The position numbers and the translations under genes are program-made. Positions 34,572-47,700 of a stretch of 64,000 nt of DNA are shown here, one piece after another. Numbering within the stretch: the stretch's first letter is position 1; each line of letters opens with the position of its first letter. The DNA is taken from NCBI GenBank assembly GCA_047495785.1, contig JBLDXI010000003.1, forward strand, positions 372,001-436,000. The letters run 5' to 3'. This stretch comes from Lepidodermella squamata (taxonomy: Eukaryota > Gastrotricha). A model generated the notes under the pieces. That model was not told where the DNA came from, did no database searches, and worked only from the letters and a program-made list of their open reading frames with translations.

Positions 34572-34931
34572 ATGTCATCCTATACGGCTCTTTTCAACTC
34601 GATAGTTGTCGAGGCTCAAGTCTTTTCCCGCCCTGTGGACACGCCTGGTGGAGCCGCACTCTATCCTGAAATTATGCATACTGGGACCAAGGTGAAACTA
34701 GAAGACGGCTCTACCTACCTGATTCACAGACCCGAAGGCGGCAGCAAGTTGAAGGATGTGGTTATCACGGATTCGAAAAACATGTCTTCGAAGTGGAAAC
34801 CAGAGACCGATCCTTACAAGCTACCGAATGGAACGACAGTCAGAGATATGATGGGAGAATGCGGCAAGTACAGCGCGGTCACTGCCAATTGTAATCGGCA
34901 CCCAGGAAGCCAACCTGGCAATCCAATTTGA
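34572..34931 (+). CDS. Small LRAT/NlpC-P60-like protein
   Basis: A single-exon frame of 119 residues. The middle (H-T-G-T-K-V-K-L-E-D-G-S-T-Y-L-I-H, then V-V-I-T-D-S-K-N-M-S-S-K-W) and the end (N-C-N-R-H) resemble the small LRAT-type papain-fold proteins of animals, where the His strand and the N-C motif carry the catalytic His and Cys. Function in this subgroup is not established; relatives act as acyltransferases or thiol hydrolases. The start may be further upstream in an unseen exon. AATAAA at 35042. Confidence 0.45.
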   Translation: MSSYTALFNSIVVEAQVFSRPVDTPGGAALYPEIMHTGTKVKLEDGSTYLIHRPEGGSKLKDVVITDSKNMSSKWKPETDPYKLPNGTTVRDMMGECGKYSAVTANCNRHPGSQPGNPI

Positions 34932-35174
34932 AATGTTGTGACGTTGCTTGTTCCGAAGTTAATCCTTGATGTTGGAGATGTGCAAGAATTATTGTTATGA
35001 TTCTGTAAAGACTGGTCTTAAACTGCTGCCGAATCTTACGAAATAAAGCTGTGGAAATTTCAAAGCTCAGTGTTTCTGGAGATTGAAAGTCAACATTTCG
35101 CTGTCGTGGCTGTGCTCATAAAGAATTTGGCTATTTTAAGTGAAAAAAAAAGAAAAATGCCTTTCATTTGCAAT

Positions 35175-35700
35175 TCAAACAAGGTAAGGCGTGTAATCAT
35201 CAAATAATTCATCGGAGAAAGCACGAAAACTAGAGACGCAAGCGAAAACTCTCTCGTCACGGTCATGGTCACCACATCCGATGCTGAATGAAGCCACTCC
35301 GCTGTGCACCCACTATAGTCATTTGGCCCAATCTTACAAACAAAATGCCCGCCGTGGGCATCCAGGCAATCGCTGGGATGCTTTTCAGGACCAGTGCACA
35401 TCATGCGCCGCGTCATGAATTTCTCCAAAAAATGATGATATGTTGGAATCAAATGCAAAAAGTTCAACGGACCTTCAAAAAAGTCTTGCATACGTCGTTA
35501 CTTTTGACAGGAAACTCGTGTTGCCTCAGTTCCCCATTGACAGCAAAGCCTGTCATTGCGCAAAAGGTACCATCAATCGGGTGCAGGCCCCAGACGAATG
35601 ATTGCGATATCGGCGTCATATTCGTTGATTTCCCTGTATTCCTGATGAATGAAAAGCTTCTCTGCCTCGAGAAAATCTCTGCCTAATGAAAAATTGAGAA
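35175..35700 (-). pseudogene. Degenerate S1 serine protease, C-terminal half
   Basis: Blocks of a chymotrypsin-type protease can be read in order: D-A-D-I-A-I-I-R-L (catalytic Asp strand), M-M-C-T-G, a serine block that reads D-A-H-G-G-H where G-D-S-G-G-P is expected, W-V-H-S-G-V-A-S-F and C-V-S-S-F. Between them are at least one stop and a frame change, so the gene is broken. The missing catalytic Ser means it may have been a non-enzymatic homologue before it decayed. An acceptor-like CATTAG precedes the first block. Confidence 0.55.
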
Positions 35701-35717
35701 ATTCCGCGCAGAGAAGA

Positions 35718-35951
35718 TTAAATGTGAGGTGTGTAATCGGTGTAATTAATGTGCTGATCAAAGAATTTGAGAAAACTAGAGACGCGAGCGTAAACTATTG
35801 CGCTCTTACGGTCGCCGCATCTGTCGCCGATCGCCAACCCCATAAGTTTCACTGAAGCCTTGCGCACATCAGTTCCGAAATTTGGAAATAGTCTTTCACC
35901 TGAATGAAATACAATCAATATGATATATAGAATTTGTATTCCTTTTTTCAT
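35718..35951 (-). pseudogene. Second serine-protease C-terminal fragment
   Basis: A short signal-like start (M-K-K-G-I-Q-I-L-Y-I-I-L) is followed by I-G-D-R-C-G-D-R and Y-A-R-V-S-S-F-L-K-F-F, the final helix region of an S1 protease. It aligns with the end of the fragment downstream, so the two are remnants of tandem copies. The catalytic core is absent. Confidence 0.4.
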
Positions 35952-36375
35952 GCGATTTTTCGAAACACCAGAGGTTACAACTAATCAATATAAGTCGATT
36001 TCGCTCACCGTTTTCATTGATTCAGGTTTAAACAGCTCCATTCGGCGTGCATGCATATTAAATGCATATTTGTCGAGCTTGAATGACTCGTAGCCCACTT
36101 TTTTCCAAGCGCATTAACGCATGCCATCCACACAACAAAATGAGTTTGAGCAGCATTCAACTTGGATCAATCCGATTCAAACTTTAGCAAGTCCCATTCG
36201 AAATACATAGTTTATTCACTTCGTTTCTTTTCATCACATTGCTGTTCAGCATGTTCATGTTCAGCATTCTCGCAATTTCATGGGTGACTAATTTTTAGGA
36301 ATCTCTGAATTTAAGATGCAACAGATGCGACCAATATGGCATTTTTGACAAACGTGGACAGAGTTGATAACTTTC

Positions 36376-37290
36376 ATGTCGTCACGTTTGAATCTCTCCC
36401 TAAACATGGCAGGAACGAATTTACGCTTGCTTGAGGCTTGCTTCGAAGAACGAATCGACCAGGTTGAACAGCTGCTCTTAATCGAGCGATGCGATGTCAA
36501 TTACATGGCGTTCGAGTCAGATTTCGAGAATTTGGAGTGGTCATACTGCGAGGGTGCCACTCCACTAATGATCGCATGCGACCGGAACAATCTCGAATTG
36601 GTCGAATTACTCGTGAACAAATTCAAAGCTGACCCGAACCGGATATCTTCCTCTCACATCACTGCCTTACATTTCGCTATACAACAAGCGAATAACGAGA
36701 CGATGAAAGTTTTATGCGAAGCTGGAGCTGATGTCAATTTGGGCGCTGAGGCTCCTTTAATCCACCTTTGCTGGCAGGGTGGAACCCCGGAAATGATGGA
36801 GCTGCTGCTAAAACACGGGGCTGATGTTAAGAGAACAAATTCCGTCGGTTGGTCGCCGTTGAAAATCGTCCTTTGGCACAATCAAGGCCAGGAAATTCCT
36901 TATTATCCATTCTACGAATTTTTCAAACTGCTCAGTGACTGCGGTGCTACAACTGAAATATCGACAGGCAAGAAGCGCGATATTGAAATCGTCGAAGGAG
37001 CTATTTCAAAGATTCATGACGAGGGGAGCCATGCTATCGACCGTGATTTCTTGGCTATGCTGTTGAATTCGTATCAGCTCAAATCGTTCAATCCTGAGAT
37101 TTGGTCGCAAGCATCGAAATCATTCAAGCTGTTACAAGATGCATTCCCACTTCGGCTGCAAGATATTGCACGAATGAAGATTCTCAGCAATCTTCCGGTT
37201 GGCTACGAGAAAAGGCCGAACGCCATTGAGAATCTTGCTGAATTTCTACCTCACAGTTTGCGTGTTTTCCTTCGCTTTGTTAAGATGTGA
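36376..37290 (+). CDS. Ankyrin-repeat and SOCS-box protein (ASB-like)
   Basis: One open exon of 304 residues (ATG at 36376; a second at 36406 is an equally good start). Ankyrin units follow from about residue 20: A-T-P-L-M-I-A-C, I-T-A-L-H-F-A-I, L-L-K-H-G-A-D-V. The last 45 residues (P-L-R-L-Q-D-I-A-R then L-P-H-S-L-R-V-F-L) match the SOCS box, which recruits Elongin B/C and a Cullin-5 ligase. The ankyrin part would select the substrate. Product should be cytosolic. The SOCS-box ending is also found in the unrelated gene at 60189. AATAAA at about 37302. Confidence 0.65.
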   Translation: MSSRLNLSLNMAGTNLRLLEACFEERIDQVEQLLLIERCDVNYMAFESDFENLEWSYCEGATPLMIACDRNNLELVELLVNKFKADPNRISSSHITALHFAIQQANNETMKVLCEAGADVNLGAEAPLIHLCWQGGTPEMMELLLKHGADVKRTNSVGWSPLKIVLWHNQGQEIPYYPFYEFFKLLSDCGATTEISTGKKRDIEIVEGAISKIHDEGSHAIDRDFLAMLLNSYQLKSFNPEIWSQASKSFKLLQDAFPLRLQDIARMKILSNLPVGYEKRPNAIENLAEFLPHSLRVFLRFVKM

Positions 37291-37460
37291 TTTTCCAGGA
37301 AATAAAGAGGATCAAACTGTTCAAACTGACTCGGTTACAATAATACCCAGGTTCAGCCTACCAGGAATGTGTACCACCACCATAATTTATTAAAAGCGGA
37401 ACAACAAGTCAAGGACTGAAGTATTATCAAACGGTGTATATTTTCTGCGTTAGTTTGAAA

Positions 37461-37848
37461 TCATCGGACCATGACGTATGTTACAAATGTTTGCGGCACG
37501 CCGACGCCGTTGCTATCGAAAGATGCGGGATCGCACCTGGTCAGCGTAATGCAATTTCCCGACTTGCTATCAACAGTAAAGGCCCCGCAATATATGTTAT
37601 CGGTGCACTTTTTGGCGCAATTGTCGAGGCCGTACTTCGGTACGATCGACATTGTGTGCTGCCACGTGTGACACTTTGGCGGCGCCAGTTTGTAGTTCAA
37701 TTTCACTGTAACATAAGAGACATAGAATCGGAAAATATTATTCGTTATGAAAAATAAATACCCTCAGGTTCTCTGTGAGTAGCGCTGCCTGATTGAAGCA
37801 CAACTACTGATACTAGAAAGACGACGATAGCAAACTTAGCTGACATAT
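37461..37848 (-). CDS. Small secreted PAN-like protein 1
   Basis: The main exon (37705-37461) encodes about 80 residues: P-P-K-C-x-T-W-Q-x-T-M, then four or more cysteines in the C-x3-C, Y-C-x-A-F-T-V and C-D-P spacing of a PAN/apple-type module. A likely exon 1 (37848-37762) starts with M-S-A-K-F-A-I-V-V-F-L and is a signal peptide. The joint between them is unresolved: the obvious GT donor leaves phase 0 while the acceptor needs phase 1. PAN modules bind protein or carbohydrate. It is homologous to the exon at 50571. Confidence 0.5.
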
Positions 37849-37869
37849 CTGATGAAAGATTTTATGAAG

Positions 37870-38783
37870 TGAAAAGAAAAAATGAATGAGAGTTTTAGCA
37901 GTCCAACTTTAGCTGCCTGGCATCTCCCTTCTTGTTTGTTCACCCGCTTTCAGCTCAGTCGGGTTAGAATACCGCCCGCAAATTATTACTGGCGATTAGT
38001 TGTTGTTTTGAAGCTATCTTTTTGCTCCCAGGGGCCCGTTAGGCACGTACTTCTTCAAGTAGAGCAGAAGGGAGGATGAGCTCAAAGAAGACATCCCAAC
38101 GTTTTTTATCGTCTTTTCGGTCATGTAAAAACTCTAAAACTTGGCAATTAGCAAGTTAGCAATGAATCGAGAGCCTGATTCGGAGGAATTTGAGATATTT
38201 CAGTTAAAATGTGCAAAATCAGGACAGCTTCTCGAGTTTTATTGTCGACTACATCACTCAACCTTGAAACGATTGAAAGTGAATTCCTTTCAATAATAAC
38301 CTTCTTTGAGCAAATTTGGGAGGAACAGCAACGTGACGCAACAACTTTAGACCTAGGCTTATAAGGTGCCTATTTTTCTTTTTTTAGTTTCTCCTGATTT
38401 TTCACAGCGATAAAAAAAGAAAAATGACTCATTTGGAGAACGCGGACGCTGAATTATGCGCAACTGCCTTTTGTAAATAGAGGGAAACAATGGCCATTCA
38501 TAAGTCGAAAGTCGTGTGTTACGGCTGCACAGAACTGTGTGTGGTATATGTATATGTTACATGCGTGATGACCAAGCAAGCGTAACCCCATACGCGTTGT
38601 TAGAGATGCGCACAAACACAATACTACAACACACGCCACACAAACACATAGGCAAGAAACAATACAGTGCCTATGTAGTAAGTACATGCAAATATGACAC
38701 AGCACTGCTCATATATCGTAACGTGAGGCAGAAATATACGACAGCACCAGGTGCTATCACTGTATAAGGCCTTGGTCTCAAAA
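37870..38783. other. Intergenic, nothing assigned
   Basis: No credible ORF. A stretch near 37955 resembles a tRNA D arm but has no B box. CA/GT-rich sequence lies around 38530-38650. Confidence 0.4.
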
Positions 38784-41700
38784 ATGTTCGCCTCTTCCTC
38801 CAACCTCGTCGCCATTGTAGGTCAATTTCTTGTCAATTCTTGCTGATTAATTCATTTCTTTCCCATCAGATTTTTGCAGCGATTATCTGCGTAAATGGCG
38901 AGGTGTTTCAGATTACAGAGCAGAATTTGCCGGATTTAATTAAATCAACCCAATATTTATTCATTAATTTCTACGCCGACTGGTGTTTCTACAGCCAGCA
39001 GGCCGCGCCGATCATTCAAGAAACTTCGAATTTCATGGCTAAGGAATTCTCGCTTACTCAAGTCAAAGTCGCTCGTGTCGACTGCGAGGGAGCGACGAAG
39101 CCAATTTGCAAGCGATATGGCATATCTAAATACCCTACGTTCAAAATGTTCCGATTCGGCGAGCTGGGGCACAAGGAGTACCGAGGCGCGCGGTCCGTTG
39201 AGGCTTTTTCTGCATTCATCCGGAGTGAAATGGAGGACCCGATTAAGTATGCGGATGATATCAGCGAGGTGTTGCATTTCAACGACTGGCACCGGCATAT
39301 TACGCTGCTGTTGCGTAGTAAGGACGAGGGAACGTCTAATCAGATTCTAGTGAATATGCAGCACTTGGCTATTGCGTTAAAGGAGGAGTGCCAGTTTCAT
39401 GCTTTCATCGGCAATTTGCCACAGTCAGTCGCCGGCACTGCGACTTACAAAATTCAGTTCAACTCGCCAGTGGTAAGTAATGAAAAGCAAGATTACTTCA
39501 AAATTCTCCAACATTGGTACGAATTACCCGTACCAATAGTCACCCTAGGCCCGAAAAAAATAGTATTATATAACAGTATTAGTATTATTTAATTTATTAG
39601 AAAAAGTGAAAAATGACTACACCATAGATCATAGGTCTACATTACACCTATGTTTTTCCAAAATTCATTGGTTAACATTTGATTGACTTTCTGCAAGGAC
39701 TTCTAATTTAATTAAGGGCTGAATTTCGGCATCATGTAGGAGTTTAGGGCGCAGAAGACGAGCACTGTCGTAAATTCCCTCAGATTTTTGCCACGAGCGT
39801 GGATTCAAATAAAGCAGATACAGAAACAGAAACGGAAACAGAAACTGCAATTCTAAGAGATTTTACCTAAGTAAGAGAAATGAGGACTGGTTTGTTGAAG
39901 TGTGTTTTTTTCATTAACATTTTAATCATCATAAATATAAATATTCATCATAGCGCAGCCGGTTTTTCCTTTGGATTAACGATGAATCATCATTGAGTCA
40001 TCAGACCGTCACGTGACTGTAGAGCAAGAAGCTAAGTTTTCTCCGCAATTCTCCGCGTTTCTCCGGGTTCCTCCGCAATTCTCGGTTAATTCTTCAATTT
40101 CAAGGTGTTTAAGGTGAATTGGAGCTTGTTAGTACCTGCTGCATCCGGATACGGTTAACGGTTCGAAGCAACCGGTTCGAAGAAAATAACGCCACTGATA
40201 AATCAGCAATTTCATTTTATTTCGGCCGACCATCGCGGCCATCGTGGTGAAAATAAGAAGAAATAAGAATCGTATTCACAACAATTATGCTCAATAAAAT
40301 ATTGAAAGGAATGATCATAAGTACACATTTTGGCAGCCAGGATTGTTTCGAAACCGCACGAGATATTTCTATTCAGTAAGCTTCGAGTCATTCGGCAGCT
40401 GACAGCAAAATTTCCGAAGTGAAAGTTACCTCAAAATCGAGCATAGTGACGCCAAAATTGCGTCTCAACACTTAGAAGAAGCAGGGAAAGAGCGATATAT
40501 AGGCATTAGAGGCACCGATAAACATCCGATTTAATTATAAGCCGCAATATTCAATAGGAAATTATTAAAATTAATCGAGGAAACTGTTGGCGGAATTTAT
40601 TTATTTATTTATTTAGAAGCTATTACACCCAAAGAGGGAAGAGGGAATGAAAGCAGACTGAGAACAATTGATAATGATAAAGAATTTTTACGGCCGGCGA
40701 GATCAGAATAAAGAATAACTCAATAGAAACAAGAATTTTTGGAATATTTTAATAAAATGTAAAGAATTTGTTGAGTCAGAAATAAGTTGATAGGTACCTT
40801 TAGGATTTCCCCATATTTTGTTAAATTGTTTCCAAGGCGGGAGAAAAATTATAGCCATGGTTGGGATCTCGAGGCATAATTTTAGCAAAACACAACCTTG
40901 ATCAACAGATCTCTGCGAGATTCGAACTTTGAGGAACGAGAACAAGATAACGGTTAATTATGAGCGCACTTCCCTACTTTAACGTGTAAAAACGAATAAG
41001 AAATTCTACATTTTTTCTGCACAACGATACATCAGTACAGTCTTGTTGGAAAAGGTGGCACGGCCGGTTTAAATAAGAGTGAAGAGCACGTAAAAAAATT
41101 CATACATGATGAAACCACTCAAGCGTGACTTTAACGTAAATTTAAACATCACCTACCCACGCATGTTATCGCTTATTGTTTTTCGAACATTTCTGGTACA
41201 ATTTCGAAAATATTTTCAGAATTAATTTAAACGAAGAGATGATAACGCCGCAGTCGGTTTGAAAAAGAGGGCATTTGCAAAACATCGCGCAGAAAATGAT
41301 TACAGCGTAAAATTCGAATTCACTGGAGCGTGTCGCATTGAATTCAGACCTGTAGAAGGTGGCTAAAAAGTGCGAAATAATGTTGGCCGTCGCTAATCAG
41401 ACAATTTCACAATTAGTGTGAATGTGAGCAACTTTTCACAAGTTTTCTAGCATCTACGCGTGGCGAGTTCTTGAAAATCAGAGTGCCGAGTTTGAGCCTA
41501 ATTCAGGTATGATTTTGATTTTTCCGAAATCGCAGTAGCAATCGATTGCAGATTGCAGCATCGCCGTATTTTCTACATAAATCATAAATGTATGAATCCC
41601 ACGGTACCTGGTACCCAAAACTGAGTATAGCAGAGGTCCATACATGTTAATTTTTACAATACTGTAACGCAGAAATGGTGGATAAAACGCGAAAACTTGC

Positions 41701-44700
41701 AGCCGAAATGCTTGAATTCCGTACTGGAACCTCAATACTGAGAGCTGCGTTCCAATTTTTATTATTAAAAGCCGTATAACCGCGGCTCTCAGTGCATGAT
41801 CTGTGGCGTCTTCAATAAGGGCTAATTATGAATCAAATGGCCTAATAAGCCGAATTCAAGTAACAGAAGTTATGATCACAAATTGTAGAAAAATGAGAAA
41901 AATTCTTGGGTATATCGACGTGGTGGTCGTAAAGAAATTCAGCACTGGCTTGAATAGCTCGATTTTTGACCGCGCCTCAATCGGATCTTCCATAGCTTGG
42001 CGTTGGTTCGATAGCACGCAGGAATAAGGACTGAAATAAAATCAGATAATAAAAAAAAAATGATATAAAATTGAATTAGGAAAAATTGGAAAATTTAAAA
42101 TGTAAAAATGTAAAAATGTAAATTGAATTATTTGAACATTCAAAATTAGGAATTAGGAATGATATCGACGATCACGGCAATCAGACAAATTCAGGAAATT
42201 TCTAGAAAAAAGGTAAAAAATCTGATAAATTACCGAGTGTAGACTAGCAATATCGGAAGCCAGTAAGCTGAGTCGTCGCCCTCATCGGTCAAAGCTCGAC
42301 CAGTCGATCAGCTGCCATCCAATCTAAGAATGATAAAAATATTATAAATTTCCATTTTGCATTTATAAGGCGCAGTGCGTAACAGTAAAGCTGCTGGGAA
42401 CCAGGTTTAAAATTTGGCAGTATGAGTTGCCCAGGCACACGTTTTAACCATTATTCACGATGGCAAACAATAGAAGTCCTCATAATCAATATAAATTACA
42501 AAATGAAATTTTTCCACCAATTTCGGGGCCGAAATCTTGATATGAAGCGGATAGTCTGACTTAATTTCCGCGTCTCATCAATTTCTTAGGAAAAGACATC
42601 TGTGGATAGGGGAATAAGGAGGCAAATTTTGAGAAATCTACCTTGGGCAAACAGCTTAGGTCAGCTTTGATTGCTCATTAGCATTGCCGTAACACAACTG
42701 GACTAAGTCCAACTGGTGTGGCTAACGGTGTGGCTAAACGGCCGCAAGCTCGAAACTTGGCTGGCGAATGAACAGCCATGCATCAAAAATTGCAGTGATC
42801 AAATAGCGAAAAATAAAATTCTAAAATCAGAAAAATAATCAAATGAAGGATGAACGGCATGTGGCATGTGGCATGTGGCAGTAAGACCATTGTGACGCTT
42901 GGATTGTTGCGTGAAAATAAGTGCGCAACAACTCCAATTTCGCACAATCAAGAAAACGCAAGAAAAAAATTGAAAATTAAAATTGATAAAAAAAATCACC
43001 TGATAAAAGAGAAATTTTATAAAAATCAGAAAATACCCAGTCCAGCCTAGTTCCCGGCGTATACGCTTGAAAGTTAAACATTATTCGCCCATAATGTCGA
43101 ATTTTCAATCGAATTTAAATGAAAATTTTCAGTGAAAGAAGAAATGGGAAATTTGAAGAGCGGCTAAAATGCCTACTTGTGGAAAATAATGCCCACATAA
43201 TATCATGGTGAAGGCTGACCGAACTGAACGGTTTGATTTTATCATAGCGTATTTGAGAGCCAGGTAATAAAAATAAAAAATAGTTACCACAAATCCGCAA
43301 GCGGAAGAAATAAAAAAATTCCTAAATTTCTAAAATTAGGCTGGAATTTAACCGATTTTTCAGACAATTTTGGTTCGATTTTTCGCTCAAGAAATTCGAA
43401 TTTTGGCAAGCTTGCATTTTGAATTCATTGTTTTCTATAGCTGTTAATTCATCTTAGAATCGTCATTATTCGAAGCTATAGGTTGGAATGGAGTTAAAAT
43501 TATCAGAGAAATTTTAGAGATTTCACACCACTTGTCTGATTTTTGAATTTTTGGCAATTCATCGCGCCAAGAAAATGTCATTATTTCAAGATGAAATATT
43601 TTTTCTATAAAGCTAAGACCCTTCAAGCAAAGCGAGTCACATAACACCAGAAATTAAACGCAAAAAACGCCGCAGCGATGGAAGTGCGGCGCAATGGTAA
43701 TTATGGCTTTTCTGCGCGCTGAGGTCACGCGGCTTTTTCTATAATTGGACGTAATAAAATAAAGCGGCAGACAGGGGTCACTAACGACATGTTTCAGCCT
43801 AAAAGCGAAGCAACTTTCTCATGATATTCCATTACCTGCTAGGGACTGAGGATAAATATTAATAATTTGATTTGGCAGAATTATTAGCTCGTACTGCGAC
43901 GAGTTAATCCTTCTGACCATTGTTGCGCAATCGGATCATTTACAGACCTTCGTGCGGGTTACGAATTCTTCGATTTTGGATGCTTATAATTTTCCTAAGT
44001 AATTAACTGCTCTTGGCTAATTTTTCGATTTTTCTACCGCTGCGACCTTGAAATCGTCGCTGAAGCAATGAATTTAGCTTGATGGGCGGCGGTTTTCCTA
44101 TAATTTAGCATTATTTCTGTTTGCCCCTTATGACCATATAATTAGAGTGATAGTTTCATAAAATCTAAAACTTTTTCATTGGAAGCACATCTATTTTAAT
44201 AGTTTTATGACGTTATCCGTTATTTTACTGGTTTACAGCTACGATTTCATGCAACTATTGGACGCAAAGTTGATGACTAAGTAAGTTTTATGCCTTTTAA
44301 AGAATAGACTGTCTACAAAAAAATAATTTTAAATTATCACTTTCCTGGAGCCAGAAAACCCAGTCGTCTACTAGTAAGAATGACCAAAAAACATTATCAA
44401 AATGTCTTTTTTGAATGAGATTTCAAAGTCGAAAAAGTCTTGAAATTGACGGTTTTTTCATGAAAAAAAACATGACAGCGTGAATGAGCATCATCAATAG
44501 TAGTAGTTAGTAAAGTTTATTCAAGAATTCCGAAACTTTGCCAAAAAATTTCAAAACGTGGGTCGAAAGCTCGAAATTGGATTTTTTAGTGCAGTGCAAA
44601 GAAGTCGCTTTGAGCTCGGTAATCTCTTAGAGTGAATCACGCTAGTACTAAACATGCGAGAAGCTGGAGGGGGTTCGGAGGGGGTTCGGTTTCACAATGA

Positions 44701-47700
44701 AAAAATACTCCTCCGCCAGTAGTGTTACGTAATGTGCTTCACTCACAATGAAAAAACGAGACTCATTTTTCGAATGGATTTTTTGCATGTCGACCTAACT
44801 GTGTGCTCGGATTATCACCATTTTTTCTCTTGGAAAATAATACCGCATCAATTTTCGAATTGCGGTTAACAGAAAAATGAAAGGGAAAAGGGAAAAGCCA
44901 TAAAATCTAGGCAATAAATGGGTGAACGCCGAATCTCGTCTTTACGTCGATCGTCGTCAAAAATGAAACGATTTTTTTCAGCGTTTTTTTAACGCGCATT
45001 TTTACTATTTATTTTTATATAATTTAATTTTATGATTATTATTTTTATCACCTATATTTTGAATTACTATGTGCTGTGGGGTCGATGTGAAAGATGCCCA
45101 AGTCGTAATTCTTTGACGATTATTACCGACGAATTATCCTTCAACGTGTTAAAAATAGTGGCAAGAGTGTTGACAATCTGTTCGGCAGTGTTTGGCGGGC
45201 TATAATTTTCCATATCAATTAAAAATTGAAATCACATAATATGTTTACTGGACTGCCTATTTTTCGCACTTTAACATTCATTATTTTAAAATTCGATTTC
45301 TGGCCTCATCATGCCCGTCGGTATCCCCGTCAAATAACGGGCTTTCATTAAGATTCTTATTTTGCTTTTTTTAGAAATTTCTGCGATTACCGGCACAGCC
45401 GCCAGAAGTTCAGGAATTGAAAAATTACAACTCAACTCGGTAAGACTGAATCAAGCGAATTCGCCGCAACCATTCAACCGTGAAAATTTCGTAGAAATCG
45501 AATACTGTTTCGGTAATCGTTCTCTTCGATTGCCCGGCAAGGCATTGTAGCTCTCGAGATTCATTCGGTCAAATCGGCATCAGACTCAACTCAGCGATAA
45601 CCCGAAATCTACTGCGCCAATTTCTCTTTGAAAAACGACCTATTTTCCCGCAATTTTACTGCGAACGCAGCGCGGTCAGTGCGATTGCCATCAAATTCAG
45701 CCAGCCGTTACTACATTAGCGTCGCAGTTGGTGGCGTTGTTGTTGTTCTCTTCTGCTACCTTCTTGGGGAAGCATTGGGCTGGAACCAGGCCCAGCCTCA
45801 AGTTTCGATGGATCAAGTTTGGTGCTAGTGATCTGGTGACGGTGAGCTATTTTTTTTTATTTTTCCGAATATTGTCCTTACAATGATTGGGAAACAGGCA
45901 TTGAATCATCAATTAGCGTACATGAATTTTTTAATTTTTTAACAATTTTTTTAATTTTTTAGCTGTTGTTATATCGCCCATGACATCTCCCACTCTTGAG
46001 CTTCCCTAAATTTTACGTTAATTAGTTAAAAAATGTGATTCATTCAGGCGTGAAGTAGAGCCGTCGAGCCTTTTCCAAAATTCATTAACTGTATTTGAAA
46101 AATTCCCGAAAATGAAGACTGATTCTATCGTAATTTTCAGGAAAAAACAACGTAAAAATAATATTTAAAAATACCAGCTTCAAACGCGAAGCACCAGTAA
46201 ATTTGTTGACGCTTATTTTTTCATAGGCATTTTACGTTCTTCTTCAATATGCTAATTCTAATAATGTCACCGCGCCTCTTATTTTATTATTTTTTAATTT
46301 TTACGCTATTTTTTATAGATAAAATACGCTTGATCAAGGCATGAGGTTTCCATGGCCGGCGTTTGACTCGGGGAGAGGCTGGCCAACAATTCGCAATTAA
46401 ATTCGAAAATTTTGGAAATTTCAGGCATTGCACTCGGCTGCCTGTTGTACCATTTATGGCCAGGAACCAGGAAGATGACAGTCTAATCAACAGCAACCGA
46501 CCTCAACTCGGTGACACTGAATTCAGCGAAATCTCCAAAAGCATTCAGGCTTGAAAAATGCTCAACTGTGAAGGGAGCGCGGTCGGATCGAGCGATCATC
46601 GGATCAAAGTCAGTCATCCGTGACCAAATTAGCGATTGGCCGATGCCGTTTTTGTTGATCGGAAATGCGGATTTGGAAATGCTAAAGCCGGTCGATTCTG
46701 TTACAGGTGACCTGACAATAGGCAAGCTTCCTAATTTGATGCCTCAAATCCATTTTTTATTTTATTAATTTGAGAAACGGGTGGGGAATTTTTTATTCGC
46801 GTGCTTTGCGAATTTATTTAGTTTAGTTTAACGCAAGCAGTCGATATTTAAGCCATGATATCTCTCACTCTTGATTTTACTTGAATTATTCAAGAAAGGT
46901 TTCGGTTATTTTCAGCTTATTATTTCCCTCCAAAACGCTTTTTCTTTATGCCCCTGAGGAGCTTAGATTTATTTAGGCGTGACGTGAAGGCTTCGAACTT
47001 CAAATAATAATTTAAGTACAGTTCGTTCTGTGGCAAAATTAATAAATTCAAACAATTATATTTTTTCTATTTTTATCACAGGCAACCCTACCCGCTGAGA
47101 CCCGAGACTAGCTGGTTAAATTTATAGAAGCGAGTCGAAGAGTCGAAACGAGACCGAAAGTTAATTCGAACTACGTCCGGACTGTTGGCATATTCTCAAA
47201 TTCTCAGTATATTATCCTGCGGCTCGATTTCAAAATTTCGATCCGGAAACGAGATTATCAGACACCCCGCGATCACTCCACCCTGACGGAGTTGCTGTTC
47301 CAAGTCAAATTTGAGCCTTCAGTGGTCACTGAGACGTCGCAGGCTGGCGAGAACTTCATTTTCTAGACGAGACAAATTTGCAGTTGAAACTGCCTTGTGA
47401 AAGGTAGGCTGGTAGCAGTAATTTTTTCGCTTAGATTTTTATCGAGAAATTTAATGCGATGCGACTATGAAAAAAATTCCACTCTTCCCTATTATTTTTA
47501 AAATTAATTATAAGTTAACAATTAATACCTAAGAATATCTTGCCGTTCAGTTCAATTCAATTCAATTCAATTAAGGTGACTTCAGCTTTTTTTTAAATTT
47601 CTTGGATTAATTTGGTAAGGATTCGGAAAATTCAGTCTTGAAGATCCATCTTAGGTTATGCCATTTTTTGATTCGTAGGCGGCCGTGATCAATTCCAACA

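Noticed and set aside
37950-37985. tRNA gene
   Set aside because: A D-arm-like AGCTCAGTCGG is present, but there is no B box or anticodon arm downstream.
42855-42885. CRISPR-like or spaced repeat (CATGTGG)
   Set aside because: It is a three-unit tandem microsatellite in an intron, without spacers, in a eukaryotic genome.
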